The notes under the pieces are model-generated. The model ran no database searches. It saw only the letters and a program-made list of their open reading frames with translations, and was not told where the DNA came from. From Turritopsis dohrnii (lineage: Eukaryota; Cnidaria; Hydrozoa; Anthoathecata; Oceaniidae): a stretch of DNA of 64,000 nt. The DNA is taken from the NCBI GenBank assembly GCA_027922465.2, contig BQMF02000100.1, positions 496,001 through 560,000 of the forward strand. The letters are read 5' to 3'. Below, in pieces: positions 24,228 to 34,949 of the stretch (positions are counted from its first letter, which is position 1; the number at the start of each line of letters is the position of its first letter). A program made the translations under genes and the position numbers.

Positions 24228-24572
24228 CAGTAAACGCTCTCTCGAAAGGGACCGAAAAAAATGTTCGATTTATGGAAAGTTCGAATTACGGAGGTTCATT
24301 TACATTAGAAATACTACAATCTTGGACAAAAATAAGTGACAAAAGGGAAAAAGAAATAAATAAGAAGTAAATTGGCCCTCCCCCCAGAAATCAATGTTGT
24401 GCTATACTTATAGGGCAGCCACAACGCCTGTACATTGATGTTGGGGGGAGGGGGCCAATTGCCGTTGCTACTACAAGTTTTGCCACTATTTTTGTCCAAG
24501 ATTGTAGGTGAAGGAGGGACCATGAAATTTTTTCGAATTAGAGAGAGAGTTCGAATTAAAGGGGTTCGACTG
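24228..24572. mobile_element. Hairpin MITE with CAGT ends and TA target (pogo/Tigger-like)
   Basis: The left end begins TA|CAGTAAACGCTCTCTCGAAA and the right end, reverse-complemented, begins TA|CAGTCGAACCCCTTTAATTC. The TA dinucleotides at 24,226-24,227 and 24,573-24,574 are the target duplication. CAGT termini with TA targets are typical of the pogo/Tigger branch of Tc1/mariner. Inside are further inverted pairs: ACAATCTTGGACAAAAATA (24,317) against TATTTTTGTCCAAGATTGT (24,488), and AATTGGCCCTCCCCCC against GGGGGGAGGGGGCCAATT, so nearly the whole 345 bp can fold back. No coding capacity. Confidence 0.75.
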
Positions 24573-25155
24573 TACCGTCATTTTGTCAAATTATTACGCC
24601 CAATCTTGTTTTCATGCGCTGTACTGTTACAACATAATCACTTGAGTACAAGTTTTGCTTAGGGACATTTTGTGATCATTTTTATCAAATTATCACATCA
24701 AAACGAAGCGGGTAGGATAGTTTACCAGAACATACAAATCACATTTTAAGAGATTTTCTTAAATCTTTTCCAGGCCCCTTTTTGAAAGAGGTTTCCATGG
24801 TTGCATACTAATTGCCAGTTTCCGTTGCAAATAATCAACTTCCATTGTCGTGATAATGACACTAAAACATGATTTAGGCCATTATTGACAATCCTTTGGT
24901 TTCTGCCCAACTTTGTGTCCAGGTTTCTTGTTTTTTTCCGTATTTTGCCACCGTCCGGAGCACTCTCAATGATTGTTTTCTAACTTGAATATGTAAATAT
25001 ATTGAAAGTAGATGTTTAAAGAATCGAAAGGTATCGAAAAATGTGTGTGGGGAAAAAAGGGAAGAATTGTGAAATCATTCATCGCAAGAAAAATTTTCAT
25101 TGAAAAAAAAACTGATATAGAATAAAATGGTAAAAGTTAAAATTATTAATATTCG
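24573..25155. other. Intergenic
   Basis: No supported feature. A diverged relative of the GGTTTCTTG motif lies near 24,920. Confidence 0.4.
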
Positions 25156-25520
25156 TTATTCTTCAGTATTCTTCACATCTTTAGAGAGCTCTTCTCCTTC
25201 ATACGAACCGCGTTTCTTGTTCGTTTTATCGCGTTGAAACTTTCCCTAAAAAATTCCAAAAATAGCCGTACGAGAATTCTGTCTGAAAGTTTAATGTTTT
25301 ACTTTTGATTAGCACGTTCGCATCACGTGACAAAATAACCACCGTGGATTGGTTGAAATTTCGTCATGTGATTAAAAGTGATGTCGAAATGTCGAAAAAA
25401 TCGAAGAACAAGTGAATTGTTACACATAAGTCAGGAAGTTTTCTCACTGAAAATGTGTAAATCCAATAAACATACCTTACGTAGGTTTGAGTGTCGCATC
25501 ATCACCTCCATCGTCGCCAT
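25156..25520 (-). CDS. Possible two-exon microgene (44 codons)
   Basis: Exon 1 (25,520-25,476) reads MATMEVMMRHSNLRK and ends at a strong GTATGT donor; exon 2 (25,245-25,156) follows a TTTTTAG acceptor and reads GKFQRDKTNKKRGSYEGEEL to a TAA. Both junctions are phase 0 and both exons are fully open. The product would be a small, basic then acidic, soluble protein. It lies on the same strand as, and just downstream of, K2P channel A, so it could also be a 3' exon pair of an unrecognised transcript. I do not recognise the sequence; the support is splice signals and frame only. Confidence 0.35.
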
Positions 25521-25913
25521 ATTTACCTTTCTAAGAAAATAAGGGAATGACCGTTACCAAGGGCAACATCAGAACAACAAACATTTTGGGATAGGTTTAC
25601 AAGAAGAGACACAAACAAAACTCAAGTTACTTTCCAGCTAAAATATATAAGACAATATAAACGGTTTCAAATTTCATACATAATACTTAATCGTTTCAAA
25701 TTTTATCGTTTTAAAATGATTTCAAGTGCTGAAACTACTGACTTCAGACGACAGGCGCACAACCTTCGTCACTACTGACCCAGTGGGCAAAATTGTCAAA
25801 AAGTCACTGTGTCGTGTAGATGTCTATAGAAATGCGCTCCTTCGCAGGGATTTTTTCATGTGCCGGCTGGGGAAGTTAATACAAGAATACGAAACATATT
25901 TTTCTTAAGTGAG
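25521..25913. other. Intergenic, 3' side of K2P channel A
   Basis: No supported feature; likely contains the 3' UTR of the channel gene whose stop codon is at 25,914. Confidence 0.4.
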
Positions 25914-27112
25914 TTAGTGAGTGCAAAATCTATGGACAACTTTCCTTCGTAAAAGCACTTTCATTTTCGATTTCTGTTTACCGAGATATCTTAAACGAAA
26001 TATGCGAGTTCCACCCAACGATTTCTTGGTAAGCGAAGGTATATCCTTCAGGGCCTGCTGTCTGACCTTCACCCAAGCACCAAGGGAATCTATACAACCT
26101 GCCAACAAAGCCAGTCCGAATAGTCGGTAAACAGTAAGTATTTGGAGATATTTGAGTTGTATTTCCAGTGGCATCAGGATATCTCCGAAACCAACCGTGG
26201 TCAAAGTCACGATCCAATAATAAAAAGCGTCAACGAAGCGCCATTTTAAGGTACTGGTAACAAACAGGCAACCAATAACAATATAGGCGAATAAAAGAAG
26301 AAAGATGGTGATAGCTGATAGTAATTCTTCGCTGACCTGATATCAAAAAAGTAAAAATGAAAATGAGATGAAGATAAAAAGAAGATGAAGTTTGAATAAT
26401 GGAAAGTCATTGTCGTACCAATTTTTTCTTCTGACATAAGTGACGATTGACAAATCCAAATAACTTTTTATTGACGTCCGTCATAATATCGCCACATGAC
26501 GCCAACAGCGTCATCATCAATGGTATGCCGGCAATAGAAAAAAAAATGTAAAACAAACGACCCTTAACTTTTTTCGGAACAATATCACCATATCCTAAAA
26601 CAAACAAACAAACAAACAAATAAATAAATATACATTCCGTAGAAATAAGCAAGAAAATTTTCTATTTTCTCACCAATGGTTGTTGTTGCTATGGTGATAA
26701 AGTAATACCACTTGTATAAAATGAACTTTCGATCGTGAATTTGTTCTTCATATAATCTTAATTGTTCGATATTTCGCACAGCCTGACGGTACATCACAAC
26801 CGATTCCACAAATCGTTTTTCCTCCTGCTCAGAGATCGAAACATTGAAGTGTTGACGGAGAAACAACAAAAACACGGACGAATTTCCATCGGCAAATGCG
26901 TCAGTCGTAAGGTACTTTCCACTTTCATCCTTACTTCGATTCACCAACAAAGACGAAGTCGTCTCAGTGTGAACAGGGTCTTCCATAGAAGCAAGCACAA
27001 CCGCTCCGCAAAATAATAAAGCTTGTACAAATAGAAAATGAAGGGCGAATGTGAAAAAACGTGCAAACGACTTCAGCCATTTCTTTTTCCGTAAAATAGT
27101 TACTATCTTCAT
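25914..27112 (-). CDS. Two-pore-domain potassium channel A (KCNK family)
   Basis: Three exons (27,112-26,674; 26,594-26,419; 26,336-25,914) give 345 residues. TM1: FALHFLFVQALLFCGAVVLA. A long extracellular cap follows, with candidate N-glycosylation sites NRS, NSS and NVS and no cysteine. Pore 1: ITIATTTIGYGDIVPK; TM2: FYIFFSIAGIPLMMTLLAS; TM3: LLSAITIFLLLFAYIVIGCL; pore 2: TLTTVGFGDILMP; TM4 and a basic tail (KKSLGGTRIFRLRYLGKQKS). The first intron splits the first filter glycine codon (phase 1), a position conserved in many K2P genes. Dimeric K2P channels carry background K+ current at the plasma membrane. Unlike B and C, this one lacks a large N-terminal domain (about 17 residues before TM1). 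Subfamily is not resolved. Confidence 0.92.
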
Positions 27113-28162
27113 AGACTAATGTTGATGAAATCTACTGTAAAGTTTTTCGTCACACAACAGCAAGTCATATTGAAGGTTATTGTTCCCTTCCTTCTTCGTT
27201 TTGATTTAAATGGCGAATATGCGATGGTAGAATGGCGAACAGCATTTATGAAGACTAGTAAATAATGTAAACTTCTTTTCGAAAGATGACAATTACAGTG
27301 TAAATTTTCAAAAACATTGTCAGGTTGAATTATTTATCAGCGCAGATGATCAATCATCGATGTTAATTATTTAAGTACGAACTGAGAATCTCAAGTTTGG
27401 AAATAAAATAATAAGTTTCAAATCTCCAGGAAATTGGAGATTGAGTTCTTATCATTTATTTTTAAACTATCAAAGTAAAAATTCTTCAAGACAATCAAAC
27501 TTGACGAAAATAACGAAATCATCATGTTAGAATTGTACGGCTGTCGCTATCCCAGCAAACTAGCTTCAGACTCAAGCAAACTTTTATGCTGTAACAGTCA
27601 ATCATCCACATCAAAGTCGAATGCAATCAAAATTTTCATCCACAAATTCATAAATTTATCATTGTAGCCTCGTTTCTAGTCATAAGTATTACGTAATGCA
27701 TCGTAATGAAAGAACTTCGTGAAATAATTTTTCTTCTGAAGCATCATAACGCTTTGTGGATGACACAAACATCATTATTATAAAACTTGAAAAGGAATTG
27801 AAGGCTGATGGGATGGGTAATTTATGAATTTATGAACAGAAGTGTCGACTTCAGCTATCTCAACTCTCACCCTCAAAGACCCGTCGATAGGTTGCCGGGT
27901 TCAGTTTTCAGTAATTTTCAGTTTTGTTATACCAGTATTTCCACGCTTAATATCATGAATAGAACATAATTTTCACTAGTTCCGTTTGACGTCACCAAGG
28001 TTGACGCCCTGGTAATTAACGCCTTTCAGAACTACGCAACGTAAGATTGTTAGTAGCAACCTTAATGAACTGTGTCGGGTATACAATAACCAACACATAA
28101 TGCCTTTTGCGAAATGCCCTTAATATCACTGTGAAGATTCACAAAGATTTGACTTGAACAAC
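27113..28162. other. Intergenic between K2P channels A and B
   Basis: About 1 kb upstream of channel A, presumably including its promoter. No recognisable exon or paired repeat. Confidence 0.45.
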
Positions 28163-28325
28163 TGATAGCCTTGTGGTAGAGAGTAAATCAAATCCACTTT
28201 GAAGAACACTTAGCTGGAGTGTTGTCTTGTTGGAGAGATCAAAGCACACTCCTGCACCTCCCATAGTCTAAACAGGGCCTTTAAATGATGTAGGACCCCA
28301 TTCACAAAAATGATAATATATCGTG
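28163..28325 (+). mobile_element. SINE fragment, same family as the copy at 55.2 kb
   Basis: Starts TGATAGCCTTGTGGTAGAGA (box A-like; the 55-kb copy has GGTAGCCCTGTGGTAGAGTG) and ends with GGCCTTTAAATGATGTAGGACC, matching GGGCTTTAAATGCTCTAGGACC at 55.44 kb. The middle, including box B, is partly deleted. Confidence 0.6.
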
Positions 28326-28365
28326 CATCCGTAGGAGAGGATGTTTTCTTGAAAACAGAAAAAAA

Positions 28366-30424
28366 TCAGTCATCTGCATAGACTTGTGGCTTGTGTTGTT
28401 TCTTTCGTTTTAAAGACATCCTTTTTATCCGAGTGTTGATTTGATCTTTGCGATACTGCACGAACGCTAACCACGAATTGATCAAGCTGGACAACATGGT
28501 CAACCCAAAGATTTCGTAAAATACCAGAATATAAAGGTACTTTAGTCTGGTCTCGAGAGAAATCACAATATCTCCAAAGCCAACCGTGGTGAAGGTGTTG
28601 ACCCAAAAATACAGACCATCCAATAGGGACATATTATCGGTACTAGCGTTAAAGATGCATCCAACCCCGATGTAACCCATCATCAATAAGGAAACTGATA
28701 TCGCTGCTAAAAGCTCTTCACTAACCTGTAATACGAAAAAAAAAACAACTTCAAACGAAATACTTGCAGTATCGTTTTCAAGTATAACGCTTCCATGCTC
28801 ACACTTACCCTCTTTTTTTTCTTGCATAAGCAATTGTTTACAAGTGTGAAAAACTTTTTATTTGCCAGTGAGATGATTTCACCAGTTGCCCTTAACAGAG
28901 TCATCATGAGCGGTATTGCAACAATGGAAAAGAAGATATAAAAAACTTTCCCATTGCTAGTCTTCGGAGAGACATCACCGAGACCTTAACAAAACAAGAT
29001 AGTAATCAATACGAGAAACGTAAAAATCAGTAGAAAGCAGAACAGAATGCTGCTTACCTATGGTTGTACTTACCTATGGTTGTGCTTGCTATTATCATAA
29101 AGTAAAACCATTTCGCAAATATGAAATCACGATCTTTCAATAAAGTTGTCACGTGATTATGCTTTTCGTTTTTCTCGACACTACTGAAAAACAAACGGGC
29201 GTCATCAAAAAATTTCGCCTGTTTTTCTTTTGATGTAGGTATACTTCCATTGTATGTTTGCGACATGTAGCTCCAGAAGATCTCGACATCACCTCTCGTC
29301 AAATCGATTTGTTTGTATGAATGGCTGTCATTTCCATGTTCAACAGTCTGTTCATCTATAACAGGATCCTCAATCACAGAAAAACACAGTGCACCAACAC
29401 ACAAAACCATCATAGTACCAGCGAATTGAAATGCAAACGTCCAGAATCTTATCATCAATTTCCACCAACGTTTGCGCTGTAATCTTCTATACCAGTTCGG
29501 TAAAATACTTTTTGTTTCCTCAGCACTCTTCTCCACAGTGATCTCCTCCTCAGCTGATTCGTTCTTCGTCGCTTCTTTAAAACGAACAGTTTCAACATCA
29601 GATAAGTCATCTGAAGGTACTGTTAATGCTTTATGTATGCCATTTTCATCATCTCGAATGATTTCAACAATTTTTCCAAGTGGTCCAAGTTCAACAGCAT
29701 CAAAGCGAAATACATAACATTCAAAATCATCAGGCTTCTCAAGCTTCTTCCTTTCTTCATTTTTTGATAAATAATCTCCATACAAGGTGAAGATATCGTC
29801 AGTGATTGTAGCTTGCTTTTTTGACTTGTCAGGCTTCGTTTTTGTTCCCAAAGATTTTTTATTCCGATCATTTTGTTGATGATGAGTAACATAGGAAGGG
29901 TACAATGATTGAATGTCTTGCAAAAATGTAGACTTCCTAACTTCTGTGTTTGTAGTTGTGAAGAAATTTAGATAGTCTTGATAAATTGAATTGATATCAT
30001 CAATCATATTATACAAGACATCCTTGGGAATGTACACATGGTCATTGGAGGAATTTTCTTCAACATTTTTCAAATAAAAATCGTACAAAACTTTTACGTC
30101 GTTTGTAAGTGACGGAAATTTCTGTCGTTTGTGTATAGAAGTGTGATGATGTTTCTCTTGCTTTTGTAGTTGAAATGAAACATTCAAACGACTTACTCCA
30201 TTCTGTTTCTGGTCAGCTCGATGGTTTATTCTTGAAATATATCTATGATCTATTGGACAACTGAGTTCTCTTTCCACACAACCCATCCCGATTTTTTTAG
30301 TTCCATTGCTTGCAGTAACGCAAGACAAATTATCGCAATTTACCAGCACCCGATCGCCATTTACCAGCACCCGATTGTTATTGCCATCAGAGGAATCGCA
30401 CAGAAAAACAGTTGGCGTGGTCAT
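28366..30424 (-). CDS. Two-pore-domain potassium channel B with long N-terminal domain
   Basis: Exons 30,424-29,074, 28,984-28,809 and 28,725-28,366 give 628 residues. The first 320 are a cytoplasmic region rich in charged residues, with four copies of a motif such as DDINSIYQDYLNF and DDIFTLYGDYLSK (near residues 106, 140, 167, 207). Then TM1 (FAGTMMVLCVGALCFSVIED), glycosylated-looking cap (NDS, NGS), pore 1 reading STTIGLGDVSP, TM2 (FYIFFSIVAIPLMMTLLRAT), TM3, pore 2 TTVGFGDIVIS, TM4 and a short basic tail. Pore 1 has GLG instead of the usual GYG. Exon lengths 176 and 360 are identical to channel C. The donor of exon 1 is duplicated (separate entry); only the first one keeps frame. Start chosen because channel C also begins MTT. 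Confidence 0.9.
29049..29083 (-). promoter_or_regulatory. Duplicated 5' splice site inside the pore-1 codon of channel B
   Basis: On the minus strand ACAACCATAGGTAAGT is followed at once by ACAACCATAGGTAAGC, a 16-bp tandem duplication that carries the exon end and donor. Using the first donor (exon end 29,074) joins ATA-G to GT-CTC and reads TIGLGD. Using the second (exon end 29,058) adds 16 bases, reads TIGKYNHR and then hits a stop in exon 2. Channel C has only one donor here. Confidence 0.85.
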
Positions 30425-31095
30425 ACCTTCGCTATTTCTTTTACTTAAGATGGACCCAAACAGGTGTCAACTTACGTATTCCTTTTTGCTGGCTTGCCAA
30501 AAAAAGAAAGAAAAGAAAATGTTCTGTGCACGCACGAAGTTTATTGTTGGTAAACTATTCTTTATGACCACTATACATAATCTCTTGGTGAATAGAATTT
30601 GATCAAAACATAAATAATAAAAATTTATTTGACAACATAGATACAACAAAATGAATATAAAACCATGCTTCTACATAATTCATGTATTCATATAAAAAAT
30701 GTGGAAGCCTTGCTGACATAGTGACCATAATATTGAACAAGATAATTAAATCAATGTTTCGAAATTATTCGATTCTATTTCTCCTTCATCACTCAACTGT
30801 GACCTTATGAAACAGATCGCTATTTTGGTGCAGAGGGTGTTATGACAAATTTTGTTCACAAGGTCAGATCGAGTTCATCTTCCAACGTTCAACACTGCCA
30901 TCAATCAAAGTGGAAAAATCAAACAAATTATTTCCACAAGTTTTTTTATTTCAGAAAACGGTCTATATATATAATGACAACTCAATTCGTTCTCTCTTAT
31001 AAAATAGACATTCTTAAAAAAATATGAAAGAAAATGATAAGGCATCTGATGTGAATATAACAATCAATATTCAATTGTTTTTGATAGAATCATAC
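30425..31095. other. Intergenic / 3' region of lysine-rich exons
   Basis: Between the start of channel B and the last supported lysine-rich exon. A minus-strand AATAAA (TTTATT at about 30,625) could end that transcript. No exon could be assigned with a matching phase. Confidence 0.35.
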
Positions 31096-31829
31096 CCTCA
31101 TCATCATCTTGGTTCTTTTTCTTCTTCTTTTTCTTCTTTTTGTTGTCCACTTCCTTTGTTTCAGATTTGGTACGTTCTGTGAGAAATCCTTCAGCATCAT
31201 CACCTGTGAGGATGTAAGCTGATATTTGTCACATTATTGTAGGATTACAAAGAATAAGGACAAAAACATTTTTTTACCTTCACTTCTAACCTTCTTCTTT
31301 TTTCTTTTCTTTCTATCACTACTCTCTTCAGTTGGAGATGCTTCATTCACAGAGATATCTAAAACAAAATACAGTTATGAGTAGAGTCAATTTCTGAACT
31401 TGATACTTGTGAACATTCATCCAAAATGTTTGTACCAACAGTGAAAAGGAAAACAATATTAACTTGATCTGTCATGGTCCCCGCAACATCTCACTAAAAC
31501 TACCATTGAACTGATTATAATGGTATAGTGGTCATTTTCACAGACAAAGTAACCAATTAGAATACACTTGTGTTTTCGCAAGATCATAAAAACAATCTAA
31601 GTCTCGTACATAGAACAAAGATGTTTTTCTACAAACAGGTAGAGGTGTTGGGATTAAAGGCAATGGACTGCATATTTTTAATGATAAGAAAAATGAACTC
31701 TGTTTCACTTTTCATCAGCATTATAAAAACCCTCACCTTCATCATGTTTTCTCTTCTTCTTTTTCTTTTTCAAACTTTCTGAAATTTCATCACTGTTCAA
31801 TTCGATGCTTTGACTTTCAATATGTGAAT
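31096..31829 (-). CDS. Three lysine-rich modular exons (nucleolar-like protein, partial)
   Basis: Exons 31,829-31,737, 31,358-31,278 and 31,203-31,096 each start with two bases and end with one base of a codon, so each is a symmetric phase-1 module. Their products have one plan, Ser/acidic then lysine run: SHIESQSIELNSDE..KKKKKKRKHDE, ISVNEASPTEESSDRKKRKKKK and GDDAEGFLTERTK..KKKKKKKKKNQ. Such tracts are typical of nucleolar proteins. The exon at 45,947-45,854 ends in the same phase with the same composition, so these may be later exons of that gene, with channel C nested in the intron; alternatively this is a separate gene whose 5' part I cannot see. No domain recognised. First and last coding exons are not identified. 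Confidence 0.55.
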
Positions 31830-32227
31830 CTACAAGAACCAAGTAATTACAATGCCTGATGACTAGTTAATCCCACAATACCTTTAAACTCATCAAACTT
31901 TGTGAATTATGGATGTATAGAATTCCATGGAAAAAGCCTGATAAACATCCAAACATTGTTGTCGTAGCAATTAAACCAGTACAAAGAAAATGCATGCCTT
32001 CTTACACCAGCCTTTTAAAACATTATTTTTCAAAAAGCCACAGTGGAACTCACACAGATAAAATTCTAACACTAGGCCCTTTTAATACTCTGACATGAAA
32101 ATTAGCACCATTAAGGGAAATTTAATAAGCCTGTCATTTTACAATATTCAATTATTCCTTTTCATTAGCTTTTAGTAAGTTTTAGGAGTTAATTAGCCAC
32201 TAATTCCTTGACTGTTCATCGATCATA
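31830..32227. other. Intergenic/intronic, nothing recognised
   Basis: No feature supported. Confidence 0.4.
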
Positions 32228-32708
32228 TCATAACAACAAGATGCCCTTACAGACATAAGGATTTCTGCAAAATCAGCTGAAAAATGAAAATATTTTATGA
32301 CATATTTTAAAAATAACTTTTTCGAAAAAAAGTTTGGAAGACTTAGGTGGGCTCGAACCACCGACCCTTCAGTTACCAGCTGACTACGCTAACTAACTGT
32401 GCCACGGAAGCCACACAGATACATATTAATATAAAATATAAATATAGCTTCTTTGACTCTTCTGTTTACAAAACGTTGAGAACTTCTTCTTAGTTAAAAA
32501 AGAATGATCACAGTCCAAGATAATTATAAGTTTCTTCTATATATTTTCTGTTTTCACTTTAAAATATGTATATCTTCTTTAAAATCCATTTAATATTGAT
32601 CAAAGAAACTTTTGTAAATCTTTCGCTGACTTGCAATGCACAGTGCTTTGGTTTCATGTAAATGCACGCACAAAATTTCAAAAAACTGCTAGGTTTAGAC
32701 TGAAAGAA
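32228..32708 (-). mobile_element. tRNA-containing repeat, longest copy (copy A)
   Basis: On the minus strand the order is CTAAACCTAGCAGTTTTTTG, GTGCGTGCATTTACATGAAA, TTTGATCAATATTAAATGGA, CTCAACGTTTTGTAAACAGA, a tRNA-like block, TATGTCATAAAATATTTTCA and CTGTAAGGGCATCTTGTT. The first half matches 38,480-38,650 and the second half matches 39,558-39,855, both on the plus strand; a diverged minus-strand piece is at 33,797-33,950. So a family about 480 bp long with an internal tRNA-derived segment. Conserved sequence on both sides of the tRNA part is unusual for a simple SINE, where the tRNA is the 5' head. Confidence 0.75.
32335..32412 (-). pseudogene. tRNA-like segment (anticodon GGT) inside repeat copy A
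   Basis: Clear box A (TGGCACAGTTAGTTAGCG) and perfect box B (GGTTCGAGCCC); T arm GGTGG/CCACC pairs fully. The anticodon loop reads CTGGTAA. The acceptor strands do not pair, so it is not a working tRNA gene. Comparison with copy B suggests a tRNA-Asn ancestor. Confidence 0.7.
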
Positions 32709-33796
32709 AAACAAGAAATGCTTTGCATATTTACAAATCGCGTTAAGAAAGATTTTTAGATCATTATAAAAAATTATATGTTTACGGACGTAACTTATAT
32801 AATGCTCTATAATTTCTGAATTCGATATAATGCTGCCACGCTTCCTGACAAACTTCATACATCACAAGCACAAAAAGAAAATCATAGGCCAAATGCACCC
32901 ATACCAAAACTAACATAACTGAAATCAGAAACTTATGCTTTGATTACAAACATTCTTGACCTGAATTGACGTTAAAAACAAGTATATCAAAACTTATTAT
33001 AAAATTAAAAAAAAAAGATTGAATGATTTTTACAAATGACATTAATTTAATTACATACAATCCAGGGCATTGTGAAACTTTGTATATATGTACCACCATG
33101 AACCAATGACATAAAATTTTATCTGAATGCCATAAAGTAATATTAGGGTGATCCTTCAGACGTCAGTGATCATGACATACGTAAATCATATGATTTAAAC
33201 ATTCGATATATGTATTATACAAAGTAAAGAGGTGGGTGAATAATAAGACACAAACAAGGCCAAGTTTCGGGCACCAAAACAGTTTCGGCACCTAAATTTT
33301 TTCTCACTACATTTGTATATATATAGATATATCTTCCTAATTACAAAAGGACTTCCTACACTGTAAAGCAATTTACAAATAACTACATATAAAGCAAACG
33401 ATCATGAACAATATACATGATCCAAACTTACAAAAATCTGCACGTATTACTGAAAGCAACAATTTTGTGTTGAATTCAGGTTGTGCAGTGTTTGAATTTG
33501 TAGTTGGCATGGTGCATGGTGATTAGAAAGGTTGATCGTAGTAATTAAGTTAAAAACTGATATCACAAATGAAACGTTAATTTAATGGAAATAAAAACTA
33601 TTTTATACTGTTTGGCTAAAAAAGGTGGCATTAACTCATTTAAATAGCTAGAGAAACGTCAAATAAAAGTGATGCAGTAGACAGATATTTTTGATGTTGG
33701 AGTTGAGAAGGACATTGAGCTGAGCTGTACTAATCCAGAGCTTAAAACGCACCACGTGTACAAACAAAAACACGAACCTTAGACATTTAAAAAACA
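32709..33796. other. Intergenic, nothing recognised
   Basis: AT-rich; no exon or paired repeat supported. Confidence 0.4.
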
Positions 33797-33950
33797 AAAG
33801 CTTGTCTTTTTCACTCTGTTTACAAAATATTGATATACAAAGTATTCCTTATCAAAATATTCGCTGGCCAATGGGTGATTCCACGCACTCACTCCGCAAA
33901 CTTTATATATTGATAAATCCATTTAACATTGATCAAAGAAACTTGTTAAT
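33797..33950 (-). mobile_element. Diverged fragment of the tRNA-containing repeat (copy D)
   Basis: CTGTTTACAAAATATTGATA near 33,818 and AAATCCATTTAACATTGATC near 33,917 match copy A (CTGTTTACAAAACGTTGAGA and AAATCCATTTAATATTGATC), in the same orientation and order, with the interval shortened. Confidence 0.5.
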
Positions 33951-34949
33951 AATAACTTGTTAATAATAACGCTTGTTAATCGGCGGCATCAGCGCTAGGG
34001 ATCAGCAATCGGATGCATGCCTAGAGGTGCGCGGCAATCGCATATATCATCGACTTTGCTCGGCCATATCTATTTTGTCGTGGGTAGTCTCGGATACCGG
34101 CAGTTCGTCATTATATCTTCGCCGCTTCCAGTCACGTTTTGAGAAAGTTTTGAATTTGAAGATAGGATATCGTTTTATCCGTTGATATCTATGGATTTAT
34201 GCGTTAGTTGTTGTTGGTTTTTATTAGCTACTGTTGTATCTATTTTATTAGGGATTGTTCACAAATGACGTCAACCAATTTTTCAAACTTTTTGACCCCC
34301 CTCTGTCAACCTGCGTCAACTTTGCGTTGCCCCCCTCCCCCTCAGTTGACGTCATCGTTTGAAAAGAGACCCCCCCCTAACAAAAAAAACAAAACAACCT
34401 TCACCCCACTGGTACTTTTGTATCTTAGTTTCGTACGCATTTTTAATTAGACGTAAAAATATTTGCAATGATCTTCGTGTAATTCTCTGATCAATCTCCA
34501 CGTGGAACGGAACGAAGCCAACAAAAGCAATATGGAAGGACTTTCCCACGCCACGAGACGGACCACATCAAAGTAAACATTCATTCACATTTTCATAAAA
34601 AAACTTTTACTTAATTGGAAAAATCAAGGTTCTGAAAATTGTGAAGGTTGACGTCAACAGTAGTATCACGACTTTGGCTTTATCATCTGGAAGACACGAA
34701 TAGACGCCATGTTGGTTTTGGTTTTCCCTTCGTTGGATCCTAGCGTTGCAGTCTTCTTCAGTTGCGGACAACGTCGAGCAGTGTTTCCTTGAAGGATTGG
34801 CTTCCGTTGCCACTAATACCAGCCGTGGGACATTCATCATGGACATCGTGAACGCGAATGAAGAACAATAAATACAACAGTGTTAGACAATAATTAATTC
34901 ACGAGTAAATCTCGAACTCTGTCATAAAACAATAATGGAAGGATTTTTT
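33951..34949. other. Intergenic with C-rich repeat near 34.26-34.38 kb
   Basis: TGACGTCAACCA (34,265) and TTGACGTCATCG (34,343) bracket C-runs (ACCCCCCTC, GCCCCCCTCCCCCT, ACCCCCCCC). Looks like one end of a transposon; the partner end was not found. Confidence 0.35.

Noticed and set aside
32335..32412. Functional tRNA-Thr gene
   Set aside because: Box A, box B and T arm are good, but acceptor strands do not pair and the block lies inside a dispersed repeat.
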